A DNA stretch of 60,000 bases from Adiantum capillus-veneris (lineage: Eukaryota > Streptophyta > Polypodiopsida > Polypodiales > Pteridaceae). The DNA lies in contig CM043958.1 of the NCBI GenBank assembly GCA_014529385.2, positions 89,677,025 through 89,737,024 of the forward strand, in the 5' to 3' direction. This document shows, piece by piece, positions 12,270 through 26,110 of this stretch (the stretch's first letter is position 1; the number at the start of each line of letters is the position of its first letter). Below the pieces are notes generated by a model. That model was not told where the DNA came from and ran no database searches. It saw nothing but the letters and a program-made list of their open reading frames with translations. The position numbers and the translations under genes were made by a program.

Positions 12270-15200
12270 GTGTGAATACAAGTTCCACCACTTGTTCAAG
12301 CTAGATCTAAGCAAGTATACATAGTGATCATTTAAGCTAGTAAACTAAGGGAAGGGAGAAGTAAGGTCCACCACTTGTCCAAGCTCAGCTCTAGACAACA
12401 TGGAGAGATTCGAGGTCTACTAATTGTCTAATATAGGCTAACTATATTGAAACATAGAGAGAAGCAAAGGTCCACCACTTGTCCAATCTAGGGTCCATTG
12501 AAACATGGAGAGAAGGATGCTCCACCATTTGTCCAAAATAGGCTCCATTGAAACATGAAGAGAAGCAAGATGCACCATGTCTTTGAGATGCTAGGCTCCA
12601 TTGAAATACCTTAAACCCATGATATTTTGTATATGTGGGGTTTAAATTCAAGGTCCACCACTTGTCCAACCTATTATCCCTAGTAGCATGAGTGGTTTGG
12701 TCTCAAGATTCACCACTTTTCACTCTATGTCATTATATTAAGAAGATCTGGGTGTTAAGGTCCACCACTTGTCCAACCTATAAGGCAATATCTTAAATGG
12801 TATTATTTACCACCACTTGGAATGCACATGATGGGTTTTACATAGGGGTATGGTTCCAAGGTCCACCACTTGTCCAAGCTAACTCTATTGAAACATAGAG
12901 AGAATCAAAGGTCCACCACTTGTCCAAGCTAGGCTCCATTGAAACATGGAGAGAAGGATGCTCCACCATTTGTCCAAGCCAGGTTTGATTGAAACATGAA
13001 GAGAAGCAAGCTGCACCATGTCTCCAAAATGCTAGGCTCCATTGAAATATCTTAAACCCATGATATTTCGTACATGGGGGGTTTACATTCAAGGTCCACC
13101 ACTTGTCCAACCTATTATCACTAGTAGCATGAGTGGTTTGATGTCAAGATTCACCACTTTTCCACTCTATGTCATTATATTAAGAAGATCTGGGTGTTAA
13201 GGTCCACCACTTGTCCAACCTATAAGGCTATATCTTAAAGGGTATTCTTTCTCACCACTTGGAATGACCATGATAGGTTTTACATGGGGGTTTGGTTCCA
13301 AGTTCCACCACTTGTCCAAGCTAACTCTATTGAAACATAGAGAGAAGCAAAGGTCCACCACTTGTCTAAGCTAGGGTCCATTGAAACATGGAGAGAAGGA
13401 TGCTCCACCATTTTTCCAAGATAGGCTCCATTGAAACATGAAGAGAAGCAAGCTGCACCATGTCTCCAAGATGCTAAGATCCATTGAAATACCTTAAACC
13501 CACGATATTTTGTACATGGGGAGTTTACATTCAAGGTCCACCACTTGTCCAACCTATTATCTCTAGTAGCATGAGTGGTTTGGTCTCAAGATTCACCACT
13601 TTTCCACTCTATGTCATTACGTTAAGAAGATCTGGGTGTTAAGGTCGACCACTTGTCCAACCTATAAGGGTATATCTTAAAGGGTATTCTTTCTCACCAC
13701 TTGAAATGTCCATGATATGTTTTACATGGGGGTTTGGCTCCAAGGTCCACCACTTGTCCAAGCTAACTCTATTGAAACATAGAGAGAAACAAAGGTCCAC
13801 CACTTGTCCAAGCTAGGCTCCATTGAAACATGGAGAGAAGGATCCTCTACCATTTGTCGAAGCTAACTCTATTGAAACATGGGGGGTTTACATTCAAGGT
13901 CCACCACTTGTCCAACCTATTAACGCTAGTAGCATGAGTGGTTTGGTCTCAAGATTCACCACTTTTTCACTCTATGTCATTATATTAAGAATATTTGGGT
14001 GTTAAGGTCCACCACTTGTCCAACCTATAAGGCTATATCTTAAGGGTTGTTCTTTCTCACCACTTGGAGTGACCAGCATAGGTTTTACATGGGGGTTTTG
14101 TTTCAAGGTCCACCACTTGTCCAAGCTAACTCTATTGAAACATAGAGAGAATCAAAGGTCCACCACTTGTCCAAGCTAGGGTCCATTGAAACATGGAGAG
14201 AAGGATGCTCCACCATTTGTCCAAGATACGCTCCATTGAAACATGAAGAGAAGCAAGCTACACCATGTCTCCAAGATGCTAGGCTCCATTGAAATACCTC
14301 AAACCCATGATATTTTGAACATGGGGGGTTTACATTCAAGGTCCACCACTTGTCCAACCTATTATCTCTAGTAGCATGAGTGGTTTGGTCTCAAGATTCA
14401 CCATTTTTCCACTCTATGTCATTCTATTAAGAATATCTGGGTGCTAAGGTCCACCACTTGTCCAACCTATAAGGCTATATCTTAAACTTTATTCTTTCTC
14501 ACCACTTGGAGTTACCAAGATAGGTTTTACATGGGAGTTTGGTTCCAAGGCCCACCACTTGTCCAAGCTAACTCTATTGAAACATAGAGAGAAGCAAAGG
14601 TCCACCACTTGTCCAAGCTAGGCTCCATTGAAACATGGAGAGAAGGATGCTCCACCATTTGTCCAAGATAGGCTCCATTGAAACATGAAGGAAAGCAATC
14701 TGCACCATGTCTCCAAGATGCTAGGCTCCATTGAAATACCTTAAACCCATGACATTTCGTACATGGGGGGTTTACATTCAAGGTCCACCACTTGTCCAAC
14801 CTATTATTCTTAGTAGCATGAGTGGTTTGGTCTCAAGATTTACCACTTTTTCACTCTATGTCGTTATATTATGAAGATCTAGGTTTTAAGGTCGACCACT
14901 TGTCCAACCTATAAGGTTAGATCTTAAAGGGTATTATTTCTCACCACTTGGAATGACCATGATATTTTTTACATGGGGTTTTGGCTTCAAGGTCCACCAC
15001 TTGTCCAAGCTAACTCTATGGAAACATAGAGAGAAGCAAAGGTCCACCACTTGTCCAAGCTAGGCTCCACTGAGACATTTAGAGAAGGATGATCCCCCAT
15101 TGGTGGAAGATAGGCTTTATTGAAACATGAAAAGAAGCAAGTTGCACCATGTCTCCAAGATTCTAGGATCCATTGAAATACCTTAAACCCACGATATTGT

Positions 15201-16370
15201 TTACATGTGGGGTTTAACGTAAAGGCCAGTCACTTTTCCAAGCTATTATCCCTAGTAGCATGAGTGGTTTGGTCTCAAGATTCACCACTTTTCCACTCTA
15301 TGTCATTATATAAAGAAGATCTAGGTGTTAAGGTCGACCACTTGTCCAACCTATAAGGGTATATCTTAAAGGGTATTCTTTCTCACCACTTGAAATGTCC
15401 ATGATATGTTTTACATAGGGGTTTGGTTCCAAGGTCCACCCCTTATCCAAGCTAACTTTATTCTTCTCATAGAGAGAAGCAAAAGGTCCACCACTTGTCC
15501 AAGCTAGGCTCCATTGAAACATGGAGAGAAGGATGCTCCACCATTTGTCGAAGCTAACTCTATTGAAACATGGAAGTTTACATTCAAGGTCCACCAGTTG
15601 TCCAACCTATTAACGCTAGTAGCATGAGGGGTTTGGTCTCAAGATTCACCACTTTTTCACTCTGTGTCATTATATTAAGAATATTTGGGTATTAAGGTCC
15701 ACCACTTGTCCAACCTATAAGACTATATCTTAATGGTTATTCTTTCTGACCACTTGGAGTGACCATGAAGGTTTTACATGGGGGTTTGGTTCCAAGGTCC
15801 ACCACTTGTCCAAGCTAACTCTATTGAAACATAGAGAGAAGCAAAGGTCCACCACTTGTCTAAGCTAGGGTCTATTGAAACATGGAGAGAAGGATGCTCC
15901 ACCATTTGTCCAAGATAGACTCCATTGAAACATGAAGAGAAGCAAGCTGCACCATATCTCCAAGATGCTAGCCTCCATCGAAATACCTTAAACCCACGTT
16001 ATTTTGTACATGGGGAGTTTACATTCAAGATCAACAATTTGTCCAACCTATTATCGCTAGTAGCATGAGTGGTTTGCTCTCAAGATTCACCACTTTTCCA
16101 CTCTCTGTCATTATATTAAGAATATTTGGGTGTTAAGGTCCACCACTTGTCCAACCTATAAGACTATATGTTAATGGTTATTCTTTCTCACCCCTTGAAA
16201 GACTATATCTTAATGGTTATCCCTAGCTATTATTGCTAGTAGCCTGAGTGGTTTGGTCTCAAGATTCACCACTTTTATTAAGAATATGTGGGTGTTAAGG
16301 TCCACCACTTGTCCCACCTATAAGGCTACATCTTAAAGGTTATTCTTTCTTACTACTTGGAGTGACCATG
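12270..16370 (-). repeat. Satellite array, reverse orientation: monomeric part
   Basis: Monomers of about 442 bp follow one another, measured between successive 'accatgatagg' phrases (about 13,271, 13,713, 14,960 and 15,402). Truncated units of about 363 bp begin near 13,713 and 15,402. A disrupted unit near 16,180-16,300 contains a partial local duplication. Each monomer contains several 50-bp subrepeats built on AAGGTCCACCACTTGTCC. Ninety-residue ORFs starting MDKWWTLNVN recur once per monomer, but they translate the repeat and are not genes. Confidence 0.95.
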
Positions 16371-19300
16371 ATAGGTTTTACATGGGGGTTTGGTTCCAAG
16401 GTCCACCACTTGTCCAAGCTAACTCTATTGAAACATAGAGAGAAGCAAAGGTCCACCCCTTGTCTAAGCTAGGGTCCATTGAAACATGGAGAGAAGGATG
16501 CTCCACCATTTGTCCAAGGTAGGCTCCATTGAAACATGAGGAGAATCAAGGTGCACCATGTCTCCAAGATGCTAGGCTCCATCGAAAAACATTAAACCCA
16601 CGATATGTCGTAGATGAGGGGTTTACATTCAAGGTCCAACACTTGTCCAAGCTATTATTGGTAGTAGCCTGAGTGGTTTGGTCTCAAGATTCACCACTTT
16701 TCCACTCTATGTCATTATATTAAGAATATGCGCGTGTTAAGGTCCACCACTTGTCCAACCTATAAGGCTACATCTTAAAGGTTATTCTTTATTACCACTT
16801 GGAGTGACCATGATAGGTTTTACATGGGGGTTTGGTTCCAAGGTCCACCACTTGTCCAAGCTAACTCTATTGAAACATAGAGAGAAACAAAGGTCCACCA
16901 CTTGTCCAAGCTAGGGTCCATTGAAACATGGAGAGAAGGATGCTCCACCATTTGTCCAAGATAGGCTCCATTGAAACATGACGAGAAGCAAGCTGCACCA
17001 TGTCTCCAAGATGCTAGGCTCCATCGAAATACATTAAACCCACGATATTTCGTAGATGAGGGGTTTACATTCAAGGTCCACCACTTGTCCAAGCTATTAT
17101 TGCTAGTAGCCTGAGTGGTTTGGTCTCAAGATTCACCACTTTTATTAAGAATATGTGGGTGTTAAGGTCCACCACTTGTCCAACCTATAAGGCTACATCT
17201 TAAAGGTTATTCTTTCTTACTACTTGGAGTGACCATGATAGGTTTTACATGGGGGTTTGGTTCCAAGGTCCACCACTTGTCCAAGCTAACTCTATTGAAA
17301 CATAGAGAGAAGCAAAGGTCCACCCTTGTCTAAGCTAGGGTCCATTGAAACATGGAGAGAAGGATGCTCCACCATTTGTCCAAGGTAGGCTCCATTGAAA
17401 CATGAGAAGAAGCAAGGTGCACCATGTCTCCAAGATGCTAGGCTCCATCGAAAAACATTAAACCCACGATATGTCGTAGATGAGGGGTTTACATTCAAGG
17501 TCCACCACTTGTCCAAGCTATTATTGCTAGTAGCCTGAGTGGTTTGGTCTCAAGATTCACCACTTTTCCACTCTATGTCATTATATTAAGAATATGCGCG
17601 TGTTAAGGTCCACCACTTGTCCAACCTATAAGGCTACATCTTAAAGGTTATTCTTTATTACCACTTGGAGTGACCATGATAGGTTTTACATGGGGGTTTG
17701 GTTCCAAGGTCCACCACTTGTCCAAGCTAACTCTATTGAAACATAGAGAGAAACAAAGGTCCACCACTTGTCCAAGCTAGGGTCCATTGAAACATGGAGA
17801 GAAGGATGCTCCACCATTTGTCCAAGATAGGCTCCATTGAAACATGACGAGAAGCAAGCTGCACCATGTCTCCAAGATGCTAGGCTCCATCGAAATACAT
17901 TAAACCCACGATATTTCGTAGATGAGGGGTTTACATTCAAGGTCCACCACTTGTCCAAGCTATTATTGCTAGTAGCCTGAGTGGTTTGGTCTCAAGATTC
18001 ACCACTTTTATTAAGAATATGTGGGTGTTAAGGTCCACCACTTGTCCAACCTATAAGGCTACATCTTAAAGGTTATTCTTTCTTACTACTTGGAGTGACC
18101 ATGATAGGTTTTACATGGGGGTTTGGTTCCAAGGTCCACCACTTGTCCAAGCTAACTCTATTGAAACATAGAGAGAAGCAAAGGTCCACCCCTTGTCTAA
18201 GCTAGGGTCCATTGAAACATGGAGAGAAGGATGCTCCACCATTTGTCCAAGGTAGGCTCCATTGAAACATGAGGAGAAGCAAGGTGCACCATGTCTCCAA
18301 GATGCTAGGCTCCATCGAAAAACATTAAACCCACGATATGTCGTAGATGAGGGGTTTACATTCAAGGTCCACCACTTGTCCAAGCTATTATTGCTAGTAG
18401 CCTGAGTGGTTTGGTCTCAAGATTCACCACTTTTCCACTCTATGTCATTATATTAAGAATATGCGCGTGTTAAGGTCCACCACTTGTCCAACCTATAAGG
18501 CTACATCTTAAAGGTTATTCTTTATTACCACTTGGAGTGACCATGATAGGTTTTACATGGGGGTTTGGTTCCAAGGTCCACCACTTGTCCAAGCTAACTC
18601 TATTGAAACATAGAGAGAAACAAAGGTCCACCACTTGTCCAAGCTAGGGTCCATTGAAACATGGAGAGAAGGATGCTCCACCATTTGTCCAAGATAGGCT
18701 CCATTGAAACATGACGAGAAGCAAGCTGCACCATGTCTCCAAGATGCTAGGCTCCATCGAAATACATTAAACCACGATATTTCGTAGATGAGGGTTTACA
18801 TTCAAGGTCCACCACTTGTCCAAGCTATTATTGCTAGTAGCCTGAGTGGTTTGGTCTCAAGATTCACCACTTTTATTAAGAATATGTGGGTGTTAAGGTC
18901 CACCACTTGTCCAACCTATAAGGCTACATCTTAAAGGTTATTCTTTCTTACTACTTGGAGTGACCATGATAGGTTTTACATGGGGGTTTGGTTCCAAGGT
19001 CCACCACTTGTCCAAGCTAACTCTATTGAAACATAGAGAGAAGCAAAGGTCCACCCTTGTCTAAGCTAGGGTCCATTGAAACATGGAGAGAAGGATGCTC
19101 CACCATTTGTCCAAGGTAGGCTCCATTGAAACATGAGGAGAAGCAAGGTGCACCATGTCTCCAAGATGCTAGGCTCCATCGAAAAACATTAAACCCACGA
19201 TATATGTCGTAGATGAGGGGTTTACATTCAAGGTCCACCACTTGTCCAAGCTATTATTGCTAGTAGCCTGAGTGGTTTGGTCTCAAGATTCACCACTTTT

Positions 19301-22300
19301 CCACTCTATGTCATTATATTAAGAATATGCGCGTGTTAAGGTCCACCACTTGTCCAACCTATAAGGCTACATCTTAAAGGTTATTCTTTATTACCACTTG
19401 GAGTGACCATGATAGGTTTTACATGGGGGTTTGGTTCCAAGGTCCACCACTTGTCCAAGCTAACTCTATTGAAACATAGAGAGAAACAAAGGTCCACCAC
19501 TTGTCCAAGCTAGGGTCCATTGAAACATGGAGAGAAGGATGCTCCACCATTTGTCCAAGATAGGCTCCATTGAAACATGACGAGAAGCAAGCTGCACCAT
19601 GTCTCCAAGATGCTAGGCTCCATCGAAATACATTAAACCCACGATATTTCGTAGATGAGGGGTTTACATTCAAGGTCCACCACTTGTCCAAGCTATTATT
19701 GCTAGTAGCCTGAGTGGTTTGGTCTCAAGATTCACCACTTTTATTAAGAATATGTGGGTGTTAAGGTCCACCACTTGTCCAACCTATAAGGCTACATCTT
19801 AAAGGTTATTCTTTCTACTACTTGGAGTGACCATGATAGGTTTTACATGGGGGTTTGGTTCCAAGGTCCACCACTTGTCCAAGCTAACTCTATTGAAAAC
19901 ATAGAGAGAAACAAAGGTCCACCACTTGTCAAGCTAGGGTCCATTGAAACATGGAGAGAAGGATGCTCCACCATTTGTCCAAGGATAGGCTCCATTGAAA
20001 CATGAGGAGAAGCAAGGTGCACCATGTCTCCAAGATGCTAGGCTCCATCGAAAAACATTAAACCACGATATTCGTAGATGAGGGGTTTACATTCAAGGTC
20101 CACCACTTGTCCAAGCTATTATTGCTAGTAGCCTGAGTGGTTTGGTCTCAAGATTCACCACTTTTAATAAGAATATGTGGCTGTTAAGGTCCACCACTTG
20201 TCCAACCTATAAGGCTACATCTTAAAGGTTATTCTTTATTACCACTTGGAGTGACCATGATAGGTTTTACATGGGGGTTTGGTTCCAAGGTCCACCACTT
20301 GTCCAAGCTAACTCTATTGAAACATAGAGAGAAGCAAAGGTCCACCCTTGTCTAAGCTAGGGTCCATTGAAACATGGAGAGAAGGATGCTCCACCATTTG
20401 TCCAAGGTAGGCTCCATTGAAACATGAGGAGAAGCAAGGTGCACCATGTCTCCAAGATGCTAGGCTCCATCGAAAAACATTAAACCCACGATATGTCGTA
20501 GATGAGGGGTTTACATTCAAGGTCCACCACTTGTCAAGCTATTATTGCTAGTAGCCTGAGTGGTTTGGTCTCAAGATTCACCACTTTTCCACTCTATGTC
20601 ATTATATTAAGAATATGCGCGTGTTAAGGTCCACCACTTGTCCAACCTATAAGGCTACATCTTAAAGGTTATTCTTTATTACACTTGGAGTGACCATGAT
20701 AGGTTTTACATGGGGGTTTGGTTCCAAGGTCCACCACTTGTCCAAGCTAACTCTATTGAACAAGAGAGAAACAAAGGTCCACCACTTGTCCAAGCTAGGG
20801 TCCATTGAAACATGGAGAGAAGGATGCTCCACCATTTGTCCAAGATAGGCTCCATTGAAAATGACGAGAGAAGCAAGCTGCACCATGTCTCCAAGATGCT
20901 AGGCTCCATCGAAATACATTAAACCCACGATATTTCGTAGATGAGGGGTTTACATTCAAGGTCCACCACTTGTCCAAGCTATTATTGCTAGTAGCCTGAG
21001 TGGTTTGGTCTCAAGATTCACCACTTTTATTAAGAATATGTGGGTGTTAAGGTCCACCACTTGTCCAACCTATAAGGCTACATCTTAAAGGTTATTCTTT
21101 CTTACTACTTGGAGTGACCATGATAGGTTTTACATGGGGTTTGGTTCCAAGGTCCACCACTTGTCCAAGCTAACTCTATTGAAACATAGAGAGAAGCAAA
21201 GGTCCACCCCTTGTCTAAGCTAGGGTCCATTGAAACATGGAGAGAAGGATGCTCCACCATTTGTCCAAGGTAGGCTCCATTGAAACATGAGGAGAAGCAA
21301 GGTGCACCATGTCTCCAAGATGCTAGGCTCCATCGAAAAACATTAAACCCACGATATGTCGTAGATGAGGGGTTTACATTCAAGGTCACCACTTGTCCAA
21401 GCTATTATTGCTAGTAGCCTGAGTGGTTTGGTCTCAAGATTCACCACTTTTCCACTCTATGTCATTATATTAAGAATATGCGCGTGTTAAGGTCCACCAC
21501 TTGTCCAACCTATAAGGCTACATCTTAAAGGTTATTCTTTATTACCACTTGGAGTGACCATGATAGGTTTTACATGGGGGTTTGGTTCCAAGGTCCACCA
21601 CTTGTCCAAGCTAACTCTATTGAAACATAGAGAGAAGCAAAGGTCCACCACTTGTCCAAGCTAGGGTCCATTGAAACATGGAGAGAAGGATGCTCCACCA
21701 TTTGTCCAAGATAGGCTCCATTGAAACATGAGGAGAAGCAAGGCTGCACCATGTCTCCAAGATGCTAGGCTCCATCGAAAAACATTAAACCCACGATATT
21801 TCGTAGATGAGGGGTTTACATTCAAGGTCCACCACTTGTCCAAGCTATTATTGCTAGTAGCCTGAGTGGTTTGGTCTCAAGATTCACCACTTTTATTAAT
21901 ATTATGTGGGTGTTAAGGTCCACCACTTGTCCAACCTATAAGGCTACATCTTAAAGGTTATTCTTTCTTACTACTTGGAGTGACCATGATAGGTTTTACA
22001 TGGGGGTTTGGTTCCAAGGTCCACCACTTGTCCAAGCTAACTCTATGAAACATAGAGAGAACAAAGGTCCACCACTTGTCCAAGCTAGGGTCCATTGAAA
22101 CATGGAGAGAAGGATGCTCCACCATTTGTCCAAGATAGGATCCATTGAAACATGACGAGAAGCAAGCTGCACCATGTCTCCAAGATGCTAGGCTCCATCC
22201 AAATACATTAAACCCACGATATTTCGTAGATGAGGGGTTTACATTCAAGGTCCACCACTTTGTCCAAGCTATTATTGCTAGTAGCCTGAGTGTTTGGTCT

Positions 22301-23700
22301 CAAGATTCACCACTTTTATTAAGAATATGTGGGTGTTAAGGTCCACCACTTGTCAAACCTATAAGGCTACATCTTAAAGGTTATTCTTTCTTACTACTTG
22401 GAGTGACCATGATAGGTTTTACATGGGGGTTTGTTCCAAGGTCCACCACTTGTCCAAGCTAACTCTATTGAAAAATAGAGAGAAGCAAAGGTCCACCCCT
22501 TGTCTAAGCTAGGGTCCATTGAAACATGGAGAGAAGGATGCTCCACCATTTGTCCAAGTAGGCTCCATTGAAACATGAGGAGAAGCAAGGTGCACCATGT
22601 CTCCAAGATGCTAGGCTCCATCGAAAAAATTAAACCCACGATATGTCGTAGATGAGGGGTTTACATTCAAGGTCCACCACTTGTCCAAGCTATTATTGCT
22701 AGTAGCCTGAGTGGTTTGGTCTCAAGATTCACACTTTTCCACTCTATGTCATTATATTAGAATATGCGCGTGTTAAGGTCCACCACTTGTCCAACCTATA
22801 AGGCTACATCTTAAGGTTATTCTTTATTTACCACTTGGAGTGACATGATAGGTTTTACAGGGGGTTTGGTTCCAAGGTCCACCACTTGTCCAAGCTAACT
22901 CTATTGAAACATAGAGAGAAACAAAGGTCCACCACTTGTCCAAGCTAGGGTCCATTGAAACATGGAGAGAAGGATGCTCCACCATTTGTCCATGATAGGA
23001 TCCATTGAAACATGACGAGAAGCAAGCTGCACCATGTCTCCAAGATGCTAGGCTCCATCGAAATAACATTAAACCCACGATATTTCGTAGATGAGGGGTT
23101 TACATTCAAGGTCCACCACTTGTCCAAGCTATTATTGCTAGTAGCTGAGTGGTTTGGTCTCAAGATTCACACCTTTTATTAAGATATGTGGGTGTTAAGG
23201 TCCACCACTTGTCCACCTATAAGGCTACATCTAAAAGGTTATTTTTCTTACTACTTGAGTGACCATGATAGGTTTTACATGGGGGTTTTGGTTCCAGGTC
23301 CACCACTTGTCCAAGCTAACTCTAATGAAACATAGAGAGAAGCAAGGTCCACCCCTTGTCTAAGCTAGGGTCCATTGAACATGGAGAGAGGATGCTCCAC
23401 CATTTGTCCAAGGTAGGCTCCATTGAACATGAGAGAAGCAAGGTGCACCATGTCTCCAAGTTGCTAGGCTCCATTGAAAAACATTTAACCCACGATATGT
23501 CGTAGATGAGGGGTTTACATTCAAGGTCCACCACTTGTCCAAGCGATTATTGCTAGTAGCCTGAGGTGTTTGGTCTCAAGATTCACCATTTTTCCACTCT
23601 ATGTCATTATATTAAGAATATGCGCGTGTTAAGGTCCACCACTTGTCCACCTATAAGGCTACATCTTAAAGGTTATTCTTTATTACCACATAATTGTGAC
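16370..23700 (-). repeat. Satellite array: 866-bp dimeric higher-order repeat
   Basis: Two monomer types alternate. Type A is about 425 bp; it has 'gagagaaacaaagg', 'gacgagaagcaagctgc' and the short link 'cttttattaagaatatgtgg'. Type B is about 441 bp; it has 'gtccaccccttgtc', 'gaggagaagcaaggtgc' and a link with 'ccactctatgtcattata'. Unit starts (the 'tgataggttttaca' phrase) fall at 16,811, 17,236, 17,677, 18,102, 18,544, 18,967, 19,410, 19,834, 20,258, 20,697, 21,121, 21,561, 21,987 and 22,410. Copies at 16.8-19.4 kb are nearly identical. Units at 19,834 and 21,561 are A/B hybrids. Single-base deletions become frequent after about 18.8 kb and very frequent after 22 kb. Confidence 0.96.
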
Positions 23701-24760
23701 CATGTAGGTTTTACATGGGGTTATGGTTCGAAGGTCCCACCACTGAAAGCTAACTCTATTGAAATTCAATAGAGAGAAACAAAGGTCCACCACTTGGTCT
23801 AAGCTAGGATCCATTGAAACATGGTGAGAGGATTCTCCACCAATTGTCAAAGCTAACTCTATTAATCATAGAGAGAAGCAAGGTTTCCACCAACTTGTCT
23901 AAGCTAACTCTATTGAATCATAAAAGAGAAGCAAAGGTCCACCACTTGTCCAAGTAGCTCTATTGAATCATAGAGAAAAGCAAGGTTCACCACTTGTCTA
24001 AGCTAGGCTCCATTGAAACTGGAGAGAAGGATGCTCCACCATTTGTCGAAGCTAATCTATGAAACATGGGGGTTTACTGTTTCAAGGTCCACCACTTGTC
24101 CAAGCTATTAGTGCTAGTAGCATGAGTGGTTTTGTCTCAAGATTCCACCACTTAAACACTCTATGTCATTATATTAAGAATATTAGGTGTTAAGGTCCAC
24201 CACTTGTCCAACCTATAAGCTATATCTTAAAGGTTATTCTTTATCACCACTTGGAGTGACCCATGATAGGTTTTAATGGGGGTTTTGTTCAGGTCCACCA
24301 CTTGTCCAAGCTAACTCTATTGAATAATAGAGAGAAGTAAAGGTCCACCACTTGTCCAAGCTAGGGTCCATTGAAACATGGAGAGAAGGATGCTCCACCA
24401 TTTGTCCAAGATAGGCTCCATTGAAACATGAAGAGAAGCAAGATGCACGATGTCTCCAAGATGCTAGGCTCCATCGAAATACCTTAAACCCACGATATTT
24501 CGTAGATGGGGGGTTTACTTTCAAGGTTCCACCACTTGTCCAAGCTATTATCGCTAGTAGCATGGTTTGGTCTCAGATTCACAGTTTTTCACTCTATGTC
24601 ATTATATGAAGAATATCTGGGTGTTAGGTCACCACTTGTCCAACCTATAAGGCTATATTCTAAATGATATTTTTTTTGCACTTGGAATGTGCATGATATT
24701 TTTACATGGGGGTTTTTTGGTCCAAGGTCCACCACTTGTCCAAGCTAGATCTATTACATA
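23700..24760 (-). repeat. Degenerate right edge of the satellite array
   Basis: The monomer pattern breaks down. The 'ctaactctattgaa' subrepeat is repeated several times in succession (23,750-24,000) with many small insertions and deletions. One fairly complete monomer follows (about 24,250-24,690), and the last core copies lie near 24,725 and 24,835. Confidence 0.9.
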
Positions 24761-25430
24761 TATTATTATACATACAATATTCAACTAGTTCCCCTACCTA
24801 TCATGTCCAGTAGCATGGATGCTCTAGCTTGAAGGTCCACCACTTGTCCTACCTATACTTCTTATGTAAGGGAGATCTCGCTATAATTCAAAACCTTCCC
24901 GCCTAAATTTAAAATATCCCTACCAAATCTTAAATATCTCCCGCTCTAAATTTTAAACTATCCGCCCAAATTTTAAAATTCAAACTTTTTTATAAAAAAT
25001 TTAAATTTTACTACTTAAATTTAAAATATTCCACGCGAAATTGATTTTAAATTCAAGTTTACCACAAAAAAGATATCATTATACCACCTAAATTCAAATA
25101 TGCAAACCTCAAATCATTATATATGTACATAAATTCAAACAAATTCAAATTAACAAGCCTAACTGATATTAGTTTTGCATAGATATGATTTATCACACCT
25201 AAATTATGTCACCATGTTAGAGAGAGTGGTTAGAGAATTTGAACAAGGTCCACCACTTGTCCAACCTAGATACCAAGAAGGATTGAGTGTACAAGGTATT
25301 GTTGGAGGTCCTTATAGTCCATTGGTCTCAAGGTCCACCACTTGTGGTAAGGGTCACCAAAAAGTGTATATATTCATCCAAAGAAATACACGTATTTTTG
25401 GTCTACATGTCCTAGTTTAAACCATTTATG
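24761..25430. other. AT-rich spacer with two stray satellite cores
   Basis: About 24,880-25,170 is AT-rich with a loose ~30-bp pattern of 'cgcctaaattttaaaatat' type phrases. Two isolated AAGGTCCACCACTTGT copies lie at about 25,245 and 25,331. No gene seen. Confidence 0.6.
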
Positions 25431-25699
25431 TCCATTAGGTGTATCACTAAACAACACTACTATTTTTGAGAACAGAAGTTACAATCATATCTACAAATGG
25501 ATTAGAGGAAAATCAGCTCACATACATCCAGAAACTCGCTACAAGAATCGACTTTAACAGATCACGCAAGTAAGTCATTCCATTCAATTTTACTAGTATT
25601 ACAATGTGTTAGTTATTTGTGATATTTATGTATGTATATATACTATGTGTGCATATCGTAATTAAGTGTAATTGTGTATCTGCATTATGTATGAGTATT

Positions 25700-26110
25700 A
25701 CAATGAAATAACACAAAATATACATACATACACATAGATAACACAGACGCACACATACATGAGCATGTATTTTCAAGAGAGAGATAGCAAGATACAAGAT
25801 AGATAGAGAGAGAGAGAGAGAGATAAATACCTGTTTTTTAGAGAGAGGGAGAAAGATAACAAATTTCACTGTGTTTATGTATGTGAAGAGAGGAAGACGA
25901 TGTATGGGAATATGTGCACGTATTTTCAAGAGAGAGACAACAAGATAACAGATTTCATTGTGGTTATGTATGTGGAAGTTGAGGAAGACGATGTGTGGGA
26001 ATATGTGCATGTATTTTCAAGAGAGAGACAGCAAGATAACAGATTTCACTGTGGTTATGTATGTGGAAGAGAGAAGACGATGTGTGGGAATATGTGTATG
26101 TGTGCGGGGA
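25700..26110 (+). repeat. GA microsatellite and ~91-bp tandem repeat
   Basis: A GA tract (about 25,800-25,822) is flanked by a tandem repeat. The phrase 'tattttcaagagagagac' lies at 25,921 and again at 26,012, 91 bp apart, and a related copy lies at 25,768. The shared unit also contains 'gttatgtatgtgga' and 'gaagacgatgtgtggg'. The 205-codon ORF that crosses it (25,900-26,517) is low-complexity and probably not a gene. Confidence 0.8.

Noticed and set aside
12442-23534. Repeated ~90-codon ORFs beginning MDKWWTLNVN
   Set aside because: They recur once per satellite monomer, share every indel of the repeat, lack starts and splice context, and the 50-bp subrepeat is not a multiple of three. They are translations of the satellite.
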